This document shows, in pieces, positions 22,616-29,594 of a stretch of 64,000 bases of DNA. The notes under the pieces are model-generated. The model was not told where the DNA came from and did no database searches. It was given only the letters and a program-made list of their open reading frames with translations. Position numbers and translations under genes: made by a program. Positions within the stretch are counted from its first letter, which is position 1; every line of letters starts with the position of its first letter. Source of the stretch: Candidatus Daviesbacteria bacterium (GTDB lineage Bacteria; Patescibacteria; Microgenomatia; Daviesbacterales; UBA10151); the NCBI GenBank assembly GCA_016176335.1, contig JACOXI010000004.1, positions 62,001 to 126,000 on the forward strand, in the 5' to 3' direction.

Positions 22616-23257
22616 ATGAATCAAGAATTAAGCTTCAAAAAACACAAAAAAAACCATCATTCATTTGCATTTACCCTGGTCGAAATTTTGGTGGTTGTGG
22701 CTGTTTTATCCGTGGTGGGAATTTTGGTATTAACAATTTTTACAAGGACGCTGCGGGGTACCAATAAGACCCAAATATTGGGGGCAATCAAACAAAACGG
22801 CCAGTCTGTTTTAGAAACTATGACTGGGGCCATTAGAAACTCTGACAATATTGTATGTCCTTTAAGTGCTTCGTCTAATACCTTGGTGGTTGTAACCAGG
22901 GGAATATATTCCCGATACAGATTTATAGCGCAGGATACTAGCAACAACGGATTGATCCAGCAAGACAATCCCGCAAAACAGATTGACCCGGCAACAGGTC
23001 AGGAAGAAACAGATCCCGCATTTGTTAACAGGATATGTGGTCCCGCAGATCCAATGGTTCTGCCGATTGTTTTGACAGACACCCATCCTCAAAGCGGGGT
23101 TTCTTTAGCAAGCGGAAGTTTTTCTTTGAACAGGCAAGCCGGTTTTAAAGATAATGTCAAAATTACCTTTGAACTTACGCCCGGAGTTAGGGCGCTACCT
23201 GTTTTGGTAAGCGAGATTGGTGCAATTACCTTTGAGACTACAATACAATTAAGGTAA
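22616..23257 (+). CDS. minor pilin, PilW/GspJ-like
   Basis: A 213-aa minor pilin. A basic leader (KKHKKNHHSFA) precedes FTLVEILVVVAVLSVVGILVLTIFTRTLRG, with Glu5; the residue before the cleavage site is Ala rather than Gly, which prepilin peptidases tolerate less well. The helix continues as KTQILGAIKQNGQSVLETMTGAIRNS, a pattern typical of PilW and GspJ. It is followed by a 33-base gap with an extended -10 promoter for the next gene. Confidence 0.78.
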   Translation: MNQELSFKKHKKNHHSFAFTLVEILVVVAVLSVVGILVLTIFTRTLRGTNKTQILGAIKQNGQSVLETMTGAIRNSDNIVCPLSASSNTLVVVTRGIYSRYRFIAQDTSNNGLIQQDNPAKQIDPATGQEETDPAFVNRICGPADPMVLPIVLTDTHPQSGVSLASGSFSLNRQAGFKDNVKITFELTPGVRALPVLVSEIGAITFETTIQLR

Positions 23258-23275
23258 CAGTATAAAGTTTATAAT

Positions 23276-23290
23276 TGTTATAATAATTAT
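23276..23290 (+). promoter_or_regulatory. extended -10 promoter, leaderless geometry
   Basis: TGT then TATAAT (23279-23284) lies exactly 6 nt before the ATG at 23291, so transcription should start on the A of the start codon. Confidence 0.5.
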
Positions 23291-24145
23291 ATGAATGAAA
23301 AAGGGCAAATTATCTTAACACTGATTTTGGTGATGACTGTGGCTTTGGCAATAGGTTTATCCGTTGTCCAAAAAAGCCTGGTTGATGTTTCAACTTCCAC
23401 CAAAGTGGAACAATCGTCCAGGGCCTTTTCTGCAGCGGAAGCTGGTATTGAAAAAAAGCTAAGAGGAGATGCTTCTTGTACCGAAACTTCATGTGTTAGC
23501 TTTGAAGAAACAGGTTCAGAGGCAACAGTATTAGATAGTAATCTGATTCCCGCAGTCCCTTCATCGGGTACACGTCAGGATCCTTTGGAATATCCACCCC
23601 TTGCCAAAGAAGATGTGGCTCATGTTTGGCTGGCAGATTATACTTCAACTGCTAATCCCCCCCAAAACGCCTATGTACAGACAAGCCTTGATATTTATTG
23701 GGGCAATTCTGCAACAGACAAAGCAGCATTGGAGTTAACACTGGTTTACCACAATGGTGCCCTATATCAATCCCGCAAGTGGTATCTTGATAATCCCTCG
23801 GCCACTAGAGGTGTAGCTAATAATTTTGATATCACTGCCGTTTGCAGTGGTGATCACAGAGTAGGTTCGGGAATCTATCAATGTAAAAAAACTATTGATT
23901 CTTTACCTGCTGGTTTGATGCTTCTTCGCGCTAGGCTTTTGTACAATACCACCAGCCAGCCTTTTGCAGTCCAAGCTGTCGGAACTTGTGGGCAAGATTG
24001 CTCAATACCTCCTCAAGCCAGGAATATTACTTCAACCGGTGCAGCCGGGGAATCTCAAAGGAAAGTTAACCTTTTCCAGGTTAACAAAGTAGTCCCCCCT
24101 TATTTTGATTATGCCATCTTCTCCGCAGGTGAAATCAGCAAATAA
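23291..24145 (+). CDS. PilX-like pilus protein
   Basis: A 284-aa protein with an N-terminal hydrophobic helix (MNEKGQIILTLILVMTVALAIGLSVVQKSL) that follows KG, then EQSSRAFSAAEAGIEKKL. That AAEAGIE motif is typical of PilX/PilK-type minor components, which lack Glu5. The C-terminal part is extracellular-type, with six or more Cys residues (CTETSC, CSGDH, YQCKK, CGQDCS). It belongs to the minor pilin set and is followed by pilM, which has its own promoter. Confidence 0.72.
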   Translation: MNEKGQIILTLILVMTVALAIGLSVVQKSLVDVSTSTKVEQSSRAFSAAEAGIEKKLRGDASCTETSCVSFEETGSEATVLDSNLIPAVPSSGTRQDPLEYPPLAKEDVAHVWLADYTSTANPPQNAYVQTSLDIYWGNSATDKAALELTLVYHNGALYQSRKWYLDNPSATRGVANNFDITAVCSGDHRVGSGIYQCKKTIDSLPAGLMLLRARLLYNTTSQPFAVQAVGTCGQDCSIPPQARNITSTGAAGESQRKVNLFQVNKVVPPYFDYAIFSAGEISK

Positions 24146-24176
24146 TTGACAACAGACAATGGCAAGCTGTTACAAT
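24146..24176 (+). promoter_or_regulatory. predicted pilM promoter
   Basis: TTGACA (24146-24151), a 19-nt spacer and an extended -10 (TGT-TACAAT, 24168-24176) precede the ATG at 24190 by 13 nt. Confidence 0.5.
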
Positions 24177-24189
24177 GTAATTACTGTCT

Positions 24190-25227
24190 ATGGCTAAAAT
24201 TTCTGTTGGTTTGGATATTGGTTTTTCATCAATTAAAGTTGTTTCTCTTTCCAAGGATACTAATCCTCCAAAACTTATTGCTCTGGGGAGTATTCCCACC
24301 CCCACTCCGGGTATGCTTTCGGATCAGGAAACAGACCTTGAGGCTGTTGCCGAAACTATTAAAAAGCTTCTTGATGCAACAAGAATTGAAGAAAGAGAGG
24401 TTGTTGTCGCTCTTTCTGAATCTAAAGTATTCACCAGGGTTATTGATGACCTTCCATACCTTTCCGACAATGAGCTGCCCCAGGCAATAAAATACGCTGC
24501 GGAAGAGTTTATTCCTATGCCTCTTTCGGATGTAAATTTGAACTGGCAAGTATTGCAGAGATCTAACCCAAAAGATAAAAACGCCAGGACTGTGGTGTTG
24601 GTAGTTGCCTCTCCCACAAAAGCAGTCAGCAAACACATTAAAGTTCTGGCAATGGCCAATCTTAGACCCAAGGGGCTTGAAACAGAGACTATTGCGGTAG
24701 CAAGATCATTGGCAGGCAATAATCCGTTTTCTCCAAGTACTTTAATAGTGCAATTGGGGGCCACAACAACGGATTTTGCAACGGTCTCAAATGGTCTTGT
24801 ATGGCTGACCAGGTCTGTTTCAACAGGAGGGCTTGCCTTGACTCGCGCTCTTTCGCAGCAGTTTAACTTTGAAACTAACCAGGCGGAGCAGTATAAAAAA
24901 GTATACGGTTTATTGGAAGATCAGCTTGAAGGAAAAGTATATGATGCTCTAAAACCTGTTGTAGATATCATTTTAGGAGAGTGCAAAAGAGTAATACAGG
25001 CTTTTGAGATAAAATATCCGCAAAACCCGATAAAAAGAGTTGTTCTTTCGGGCGGTGGGGCTAAAATGCCTGGTTTTGTTGTATATATGGCCAGCAATTT
25101 AGGATTGGAAGTGCAAGAAGCAGACCCTTGGTATTTGATTGGTAAAGACAAGGCACTGGTTTCAAAACTTGCTCAAGATGCTCCGTCATATTCTGTTGCC
25201 GTAGGATTGGCTTTAAGAGAGGAATAA
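24190..25227 (+). CDS. pilM: type IV pilus assembly protein PilM
   Basis: An actin-like cytoplasmic ATPase (345 aa) that links the PilN/PilO complex to the motor. The phosphate-1 motif ISVGLDIGFSSIKVVSL is at the N-terminus, VIDDLPYLSDNELPQAIKYAAEEFIPMPL is the PilM signature, LIVQLGATTTDFATV is phosphate-2, and VVLSGGGAKMPGFVVYM is the adenosine motif. It is complete. The adjacent pilN- and pilO-like genes follow within 5 and 3 bases, so the three are one translational unit. Confidence 0.92.
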   Translation: MAKISVGLDIGFSSIKVVSLSKDTNPPKLIALGSIPTPTPGMLSDQETDLEAVAETIKKLLDATRIEEREVVVALSESKVFTRVIDDLPYLSDNELPQAIKYAAEEFIPMPLSDVNLNWQVLQRSNPKDKNARTVVLVVASPTKAVSKHIKVLAMANLRPKGLETETIAVARSLAGNNPFSPSTLIVQLGATTTDFATVSNGLVWLTRSVSTGGLALTRALSQQFNFETNQAEQYKKVYGLLEDQLEGKVYDALKPVVDIILGECKRVIQAFEIKYPQNPIKRVVLSGGGAKMPGFVVYMASNLGLEVQEADPWYLIGKDKALVSKLAQDAPSYSVAVGLALREE

Positions 25228-25232
25228 TATAG

Positions 25233-25790
25233 ATGGCATCAAGACAACAAAATATTTCAATTAATCTTTTACCGCCGGAATTTATGGCGGAAGAGATTAA
25301 AAGTGCCCAATTCTACAAAATTCAAACCATAGGCGTAGGGATAATACTGGCAATGATATTTCTCTCCTCGTTAACTGTGGCTTTGAGAATTTTGCAAAGC
25401 AGTAACATATCCCGAATTGAGGAGAAATTGGGTGAGGTGACGGGGAAAGTTGTGGATCTAAAAGACAGACAAGCATCTTTAGTACTTCTTAAAAACAGAC
25501 TTACCACCATCAGTCAAAATTTGGGAGCAGCATCCAAGCAAAACAACATGTATACCCTTTTGGATAAACTCATACCTCAATCAGTCTCGATAACATCACT
25601 TTCTGTTGATAAAATTGGCAATGCGGCCATTGTGGCCTTGGTTCCCGATTCAAATGCCTTGGACAGCCTGGTGACAAATCTTTACTCAAAGGAAAAAAAT
25701 GAAGATAAAATTGGTCAGGTTTCGATAGAAAGCCTCAACAGGGGCAGAGACGGCCTGTTTAGAGTCAGTCTTAAAGTAGTAGCTAGGTGA
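25233..25790 (+). CDS. pilN: PilN-like pilus assembly protein
   Basis: A bitopic inner-membrane protein of 185 aa. The cytoplasmic N-terminus has ISINLLPPEFM, the conserved INLLP motif that binds PilM, then a membrane helix (about residues 30-52), a coiled-coil part (EEKLGEVTGKVVDLKDRQASL) and a small alpha/beta domain containing PQSVSITSLSVD. Position directly after pilM supports the call. A short GAGGAATA sequence before the ATG may act as a ribosome binding site. Confidence 0.82.
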   Translation: MASRQQNISINLLPPEFMAEEIKSAQFYKIQTIGVGIILAMIFLSSLTVALRILQSSNISRIEEKLGEVTGKVVDLKDRQASLVLLKNRLTTISQNLGAASKQNNMYTLLDKLIPQSVSITSLSVDKIGNAAIVALVPDSNALDSLVTNLYSKEKNEDKIGQVSIESLNRGRDGLFRVSLKVVAR

Positions 25791-25793
25791 CAT

Positions 25794-26501
25794 ATGATGA
25801 AAAAAGAGGATATTTTGAAATTTTATTCCAAATATAGGCTGTTTGTATTCCCGGCAGTTGTTGCGCTGTCAAGCCTCCTTTTGATAGTTTGGGTTATTTT
25901 GCCTCAAACAATAAAGCTTTTGACAAATCAAGCAACAAGAAACGACCTTTTGCATAAGTCTCAATTTTTGGAAGTTAAGGCGCAGACTTTGGAAACTTTG
26001 GACCAAGGAGATTTATCTAAAAAAGTAGAATATGCCCTTAATGCTTATCCCTCCGGTAAAGACTTTGGGAATGTATTGGGGATTATCCAAAGGATCACTA
26101 CTCATACAGGCTTTAGCATTGTGTCGTTTAATGTCGGAGGATCTAAAGGGTCTGGAGACCAAAATTACAGTATCAGTTTACAACTAATTGGGTCAAGACA
26201 GCTTATTTCGACCCTGCTTAATTCTTTAGAAAAGGCACCCAGATTAATGAAGGTGGATAGTATTGAAGTATCTCAAGCAACAGGAATTCAAGGTGCGGAG
26301 GTTAACTTGGGCTTGAGTGTTTTATTTTCTCCTCTGCCGCAAAATTTTGGTACTGTGGATTCTCCTTTGCCGGAGCTGTCTCAAAATGAAGAGGAGCTTT
26401 TGGTTAGATTAGCAGGAGCTCAAGAGGGAGTGGGCATTACAAGAGGCGAAGGAGAGATTCCCCTCACTACTCCAAGAGGTAAAGCTAACCCCTTTGAGTA
26501 G
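25794..26501 (+). CDS. pilO: PilO-like pilus assembly protein
   Basis: A bitopic membrane protein of 235 aa. One helix (about residues 17-38) is followed by a coiled-coil stretch and a beta/alpha domain, the usual layout of PilO, the partner of PilN. Sequence identity signals are weak, so the assignment rests on topology and position (pilM-pilN-pilO). An Asp/Glu-rich C-terminal tail ends with a proline-rich piece. The gene converges on trmD, leaving one base between the stops. ATG 25794 and 25797 are both possible starts. Confidence 0.7.
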   Translation: MMKKEDILKFYSKYRLFVFPAVVALSSLLLIVWVILPQTIKLLTNQATRNDLLHKSQFLEVKAQTLETLDQGDLSKKVEYALNAYPSGKDFGNVLGIIQRITTHTGFSIVSFNVGGSKGSGDQNYSISLQLIGSRQLISTLLNSLEKAPRLMKVDSIEVSQATGIQGAEVNLGLSVLFSPLPQNFGTVDSPLPELSQNEEELLVRLAGAQEGVGITRGEGEIPLTTPRGKANPFE

Positions 26502-26502
26502 A

Positions 26503-27243
26503 TTATTTTAAAAGATCAGGTCTTACCTTTTTTGTTTTTTCTAAGGATTTTGCTTTTCTCCATTTGGCTATTTCGGCATGGTTGCCGGACAAAAGAACTT
26601 TTGGTACTTTTATTCCCTCAAACTCCTCCGGCCTGGTATATTGGGGGTATTCAAGAAGTTGAAGGTTAGAAGATGGAAGACGGAAGATGGAGAAAGATTC
26701 TTGGATGGTGGCATCGGACTTTTTTAACACTCCCGGAAGAAGTCTGACAATGGAGTCCAAAATTGCCATTGCCGGTATTTCTCCTCCTGTTAGGACGAAG
26801 TCACCTATTGATATTTCTTCATCAACATATTGGTCTGCAAACCTTTGGTCGACTCCTTCATAGTGGCCGCAGATTATGATTAGATGATTAAGTTTAGAGA
26901 ATTCTTTTGCTTTTGATTGTTTGTATGGGATGCCGGAAGCAGACATGAGGATAGTATATGGTTTATCGTAACGGCTTACGCCTTGTCGACTTTCGGTTGT
27001 TTTTTTCGATAAACGATAAACGATAAACGATAAACTCTTTGCTAACACATCAGCCTTAAGGATCATCCCTGCTCCTCCACCGTATGGTCGAGCGTCTACC
27101 ACTTGGTGTTTTCCCTCGCCAAATGGCCTTAAATTAATCAGTTCAAATTCAACTTTTCCTTTTTGTTGGGCCCGCTTTAAGATGCTTGTATTTAGGATTG
27201 GATCAAAAACTTCGGGGAAAAGAGTAATAATGGATATTTTCAT
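26503..27243 (-). CDS. trmD: tRNA (guanine37-N1)-methyltransferase
   Basis: TrmD methylates G37 of tRNAs with SAM, using a trefoil-knot SPOUT fold. Signature blocks are ISIITLFPEVFDPILNTS, DARPYGGGAGMILKADVL, LIIICGHYEGVDQRFADQYVDEEISIGDFVLTGGEIPAMAILDSIVRLLPGVL and PQYTRPEEFEG. Two loops carry repeat-derived insertions: about residues 70-94 (SFIVYRLSKKTTESRQG..., from CGATAAAC words) and about 183-197 (FSIFRLPSSNLQLL, from GGAAGATGGA-type words). It is the last gene of the recG-rpmF-nusB-rnc-rpsP-khpA operon. Confidence 0.94.
   Translation of the reverse strand: MKISIITLFPEVFDPILNTSILKRAQQKGKVEFELINLRPFGEGKHQVVDARPYGGGAGMILKADVLAKSLSFIVYRLSKKTTESRQGVSRYDKPYTILMSASGIPYKQSKAKEFSKLNHLIIICGHYEGVDQRFADQYVDEEISIGDFVLTGGEIPAMAILDSIVRLLPGVLKKSDATIQESFSIFRLPSSNLQLLEYPQYTRPEEFEGIKVPKVLLSGNHAEIAKWRKAKSLEKTKKVRPDLLK
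26655..26696 (-). repeat. GAAGATGGA word repeat inside trmD
   Basis: Plus-strand GAAGTTGAAGGTTAGAAGAT, GGAAGACGGAAGATGGAGA words lie in frame in the loop that links the SPOUT core to the PQYTRP block. Confidence 0.65.
26961..27035 (-). repeat. CGATAAA word repeat inside trmD
   Basis: CGATAAACGATAAACGATAA and related GTTTATCG words form a weak inverted arrangement. They are in frame and encode SFIVYRLSKKTTESRQG. Identical words occur in atpG (47443-47540) and atpD (47896-47958). Confidence 0.8.
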
Positions 27244-27249
27244 GGAATA

Positions 27250-27319
27250 GATTGCTTCGCTACGCTCGCAATGACGTCATTGCGAGGAGGTCGATTCATC
27301 GACCGACGTGGCAATCTCT
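27250..27319 (-). repeat. GTCATTGCGAG...GCAATCTC repeat overlapping the khpA end
   Basis: ATTGCTTCGCTACGCTCGCA ATGAC is followed by its partner GTCATTGCGAGGAGGTCGAT and CGACGTGGCAATCTC. It fills the trmD-khpA gap and supplies the last residues of KhpA (EIATSVDESTSSQ). A related copy lies inside murD (7707-7751). Confidence 0.75.
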
Positions 27320-27561
27320 TGAGATGATGCAGGTTCATTGAGCTGAAGATTTACCCTGACATTTTCCGCCATCGCCCTGACAATTAAAAGTTTTCTTATG
27401 GATTTTATAGTTTGGCCACCTTTTCCTATAATAAGTCCCATGTCAGAGGGATCAACAGTCAAGGTAAGATTGACAGTACCCTCCTGATTATCTTCCTCAA
27501 TATTTAGCGCTTCGGGCTTTGTGACAATACTTGTAACAATAAAATTAAGCAGATCTTTCAT
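27277..27561 (-). CDS. khpA: KH-domain RNA-binding protein KhpA
   Basis: A short single-KH protein (about 94 aa from ATG 27561). The GxxG loop is in LIIGKGGQTIKSIRKLLIVRAM and the N-terminus MKDLLNFIVTSIVTKPEALNIEE matches KhpA/YlqC, a small RNA-binding chaperone usually found between rpsP and trmD, as here. It overlaps the rpsP 3' end by 17 bases. The last 13 or so residues are encoded by a dispersed repeat, so the natural C-terminus has been rewritten. Confidence 0.88.
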   Translation of the reverse strand: MKDLLNFIVTSIVTKPEALNIEEDNQEGTVNLTLTVDPSDMGLIIGKGGQTIKSIRKLLIVRAMAENVRVNLQLNEPASSQEIATSVDESTSSQ

Positions 27562-28003
27562 TTTTTTGTTCCTTCTCACTTTTCTCTACTTGAGCCACTT
27601 CAGCTGGTTTTTCTTCAGCCTGCGGCTGTTCTGCAGATGTCTCTATCGGAACTTTTTTTACTTTTGGTTCTGGTTCAGCAGGTGTTTCCTCAGCTTTTGC
27701 CTCTTCAACCTTTGGCTCTAGTTTTGGTTCTTCTGCCTTCTTCTCCCTCTTAGGTTTTCTGGGCGGCTTTTGGGGTGCTTCTCCTAACATTCTCAAGAAG
27801 CCGTCTGACTTTTGAGCCCCTTGTTTTAACCAATGATCCACTCTATCTTTATTTAATTTAATATCGTGGGGATTTGTTAAAGGATTATAGGTTCCTAAAA
27901 GTTCAATATAAGCGCCATTTCTTTTACTTCTCTCATCCACCACCACAATCCGATAAAATGGTTTTTGTTTTGCGCCGATTCTCATTAAGCGAATTTTGAT
28001 CAT
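27545..28003 (-). CDS. rpsP: ribosomal protein bS16 with long C-terminal extension
   Basis: The first 80 residues are canonical bS16 (IKIRLMRIGAKQKPFYRIVVVDERSKRNG, ELLGTYNP, KDRVDHWLKQGAQKSD). It then has about 70 additional residues of charged low complexity rich in Lys, Glu, Ala and Pro, which bS16 proteins usually lack. No domain is recognised in that tail. It lies in the standard rnc-rpsP-khpA-trmD order. Confidence 0.93.
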   Translation of the reverse strand: MIKIRLMRIGAKQKPFYRIVVVDERSKRNGAYIELLGTYNPLTNPHDIKLNKDRVDHWLKQGAQKSDGFLRMLGEAPQKPPRKPKREKKAEEPKLEPKVEEAKAEETPAEPEPKVKKVPIETSAEQPQAEEKPAEVAQVEKSEKEQKNERSA

Positions 28004-28013
28004 AGGGGAAAGT

Positions 28014-28724
28014 TTACACTAACTTGATTTTTGAGTCAATCTTGCGAATTGCCCCAACTGCCGCTTGTTCTTCCGCATCCTGTTTGCTGGGGCCTGTGCC
28101 TCTGCCATATTCTTTATTATCCCAAAACACCGCAACCGTAAATACCTTTGCATGATCAGGGCCTCTTGTACCCAAAATCTTATAATTTGGAGAAATTTTG
28201 TGCTGTTCCTGAACAAATTCTTGCAACTGTGATTTGGCATCTTGAGGGGGGCCTGATTTTATTTCCTTCTCGAAAATGACAAAAAGAGTATTTTTGATGA
28301 CCTTTTGTACTGCCTCCAAACCCTGATCCAAAAATATAGCTCCCAGAAGCGCCTCATATGAGTTTGCCAAAAGCTGTATGTTTTCTCTTCCACCTGAAAC
28401 TTCTTCTCCTTTGGAAAGTTTGAGGTATTTACCCAAATCCAGGCTTTTTGCAGCTTGTGCCAGTGATTTGGTTTTAACAATATAGGCTCGGAGGTTTGTC
28501 AGGTCACCTTCGGTATCGTTCTCCCTTGAGGTAAAAAGATGTAAAGAGACAACCAAGGATAAAACAGAATCACCCAAAAATTCCATTCTTTCATTTGAGG
28601 AAAGATTTGATTTAATTTCGTTAAGGTATGATCTGTGTATGAAAGCCCGGCTTAAAAGCTTGGGATCATTAAACTTTATATTAAGTTTGTAAGTAAGTGT
28701 TGCAAACTCATCTTTCGTGATCAT
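28014..28724 (-). CDS. rnc: ribonuclease III
   Basis: An endonuclease for double-stranded RNA (236 aa). The catalytic signature NERMEFLGDSVLSLVVSLHLF and the second acidic site YEALLGAIFLDQGLEA are present, followed by a C-terminal dsRNA-binding domain (SQLQEFVQEQHKISPNYKIL..., ending KQDAEEQAAVGAI). It processes rRNA precursors and structured mRNAs. Its ATG overlaps the stop of the ACP-like gene as ATGA, so the two are probably translationally coupled; acpP-rnc adjacency is common in bacteria. Confidence 0.95.
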   Translation of the reverse strand: MITKDEFATLTYKLNIKFNDPKLLSRAFIHRSYLNEIKSNLSSNERMEFLGDSVLSLVVSLHLFTSRENDTEGDLTNLRAYIVKTKSLAQAAKSLDLGKYLKLSKGEEVSGGRENIQLLANSYEALLGAIFLDQGLEAVQKVIKNTLFVIFEKEIKSGPPQDAKSQLQEFVQEQHKISPNYKILGTRGPDHAKVFTVAVFWDNKEYGRGTGPSKQDAEEQAAVGAIRKIDSKIKLV

Positions 28725-28954
28725 TCTAAGAGATTATCCTCTACCAATACGATTATATCTTCAACCTTTTTCAAACCATCAACATCAGAAGGATCAAAGG
28801 TGATTTTAAATTTTTGTGATAAGTTATTGAGGAGGTCGTTTAACTCGATTGGCCCTAAACTTAAGTCTTCTCTTAATAGGGCATTTCTGTCTATATCTTC
28901 TACAGATAATCCCAAATGTTCTGTTATTGCTTGTAAGATTTCCTTTTCATCCAT
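28721..28954 (-). CDS. acyl-carrier-protein-like protein lacking the prosthetic-group serine
   Basis: A 77-aa acidic four-helix protein with the ACP pattern: IAEHLG-like helix 1 (ILQAITEHLGLSVEDI), then LLREDLSLGPIELNDLLNNLSQKFKITFD and a final helix (DGLKKVEDIIVLVEDNL). In a normal ACP the loop reads D-S-L and the Ser carries 4'-phosphopantetheine. Here the aligned residues are G-P-I, so the attachment serine is missing. It therefore cannot be a classical ACP and may act as a structural or adaptor protein. It lies between nusB and rnc, the usual place for acpP. Confidence 0.7.
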   Translation of the reverse strand: MDEKEILQAITEHLGLSVEDIDRNALLREDLSLGPIELNDLLNNLSQKFKITFDPSDVDGLKKVEDIIVLVEDNLLE

Positions 28955-28989
28955 ACTATTTTAATTAAGACATAGTTCATTTATATTTA

Positions 28990-29355
28990 TCAAGTGTGAA
29001 TTTTTTTGATCTCCACCAGTTTCCCCAAAGCGCCGTTGATAAAGCTTGCAGAAGACTCCGCACCAAATTCCTTACCCAGTTCAACTGCCTCGTCTATGAC
29101 AACTTTAGGAGGAGCCTCAACTTTTATTATCAACTCAAAAACAGCCAGACGCAAGATGGCCAGGTCAATTTTGTTGATCTGTTCAATTGGTCTTCCGGGC
29201 GCGCTTTTGCCTATTAGCTTGTCAACCTTTTGGATATTTGCAGTAATCTCCTTTATATTTTTTGAAGTTTTGTCTTTGGGCATGAATTGCCAGGAGAAAA
29301 GCTCCTTTAAAAGTTTAATCCGTTTAATGTGTCGGGGGTCTTTTGCAGTTTTCAT
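28990..29355 (-). CDS. nusB: transcription antitermination factor NusB
   Basis: A 121-aa all-helical RNA-binding protein. It ends with the conserved NusB region: LAILRLAVFELI, PPKVVIDEAVELGKEFGAESSASFINGALGKL. The N-terminus has RIKLLKELFSWQF. It acts with NusE and boxA in rRNA antitermination. It follows rpmF by 3 bases in the same operon. Confidence 0.9.
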   Translation of the reverse strand: MKTAKDPRHIKRIKLLKELFSWQFMPKDKTSKNIKEITANIQKVDKLIGKSAPGRPIEQINKIDLAILRLAVFELIIKVEAPPKVVIDEAVELGKEFGAESSASFINGALGKLVEIKKIHT

Positions 29356-29358
29356 CTC

Positions 29359-29586
29359 TCATACAGCTTTTGTTACTTTAACTTTTTCTTTTGAAACAGC
29401 CTTGCCGCCATAAGCAGAGCTTGCCACGGCTTTGCCGTGGTAAAATCCACACTCTTTACAAACTGTGTGAGGCAAAGTAGGTTTATTACAGTTGTTGCAA
29501 ACCGCGAGAGATAACGCCAGTTTAATACTTGCTCTTCTTACTCGCTTTCTTTGTTTAGAGTGTCTTCTTTTTGGTTCTCCCGCCAT
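29359..29586 (-). CDS. rpmF: ribosomal protein bL32
   Basis: A 75-aa zinc-ribbon ribosomal protein. The N-terminus MAGEPKRRHSKQRKRVRRASIKL is canonical, and the zinc site is CNNC ... CKEC. The C-terminus is extended beyond CGFYHGK, with a near duplication HGKAVASSAY / GGKAVS, and the coding DNA there contains a 7-bp palindrome CCACGGC-TTT-GCCGTGG (29424-29440). It lies 8 bases after recG. Confidence 0.9.
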   Translation of the reverse strand: MAGEPKRRHSKQRKRVRRASIKLALSLAVCNNCNKPTLPHTVCKECGFYHGKAVASSAYGGKAVSKEKVKVTKAV

Positions 29587-29594
29587 GGTTTTGA

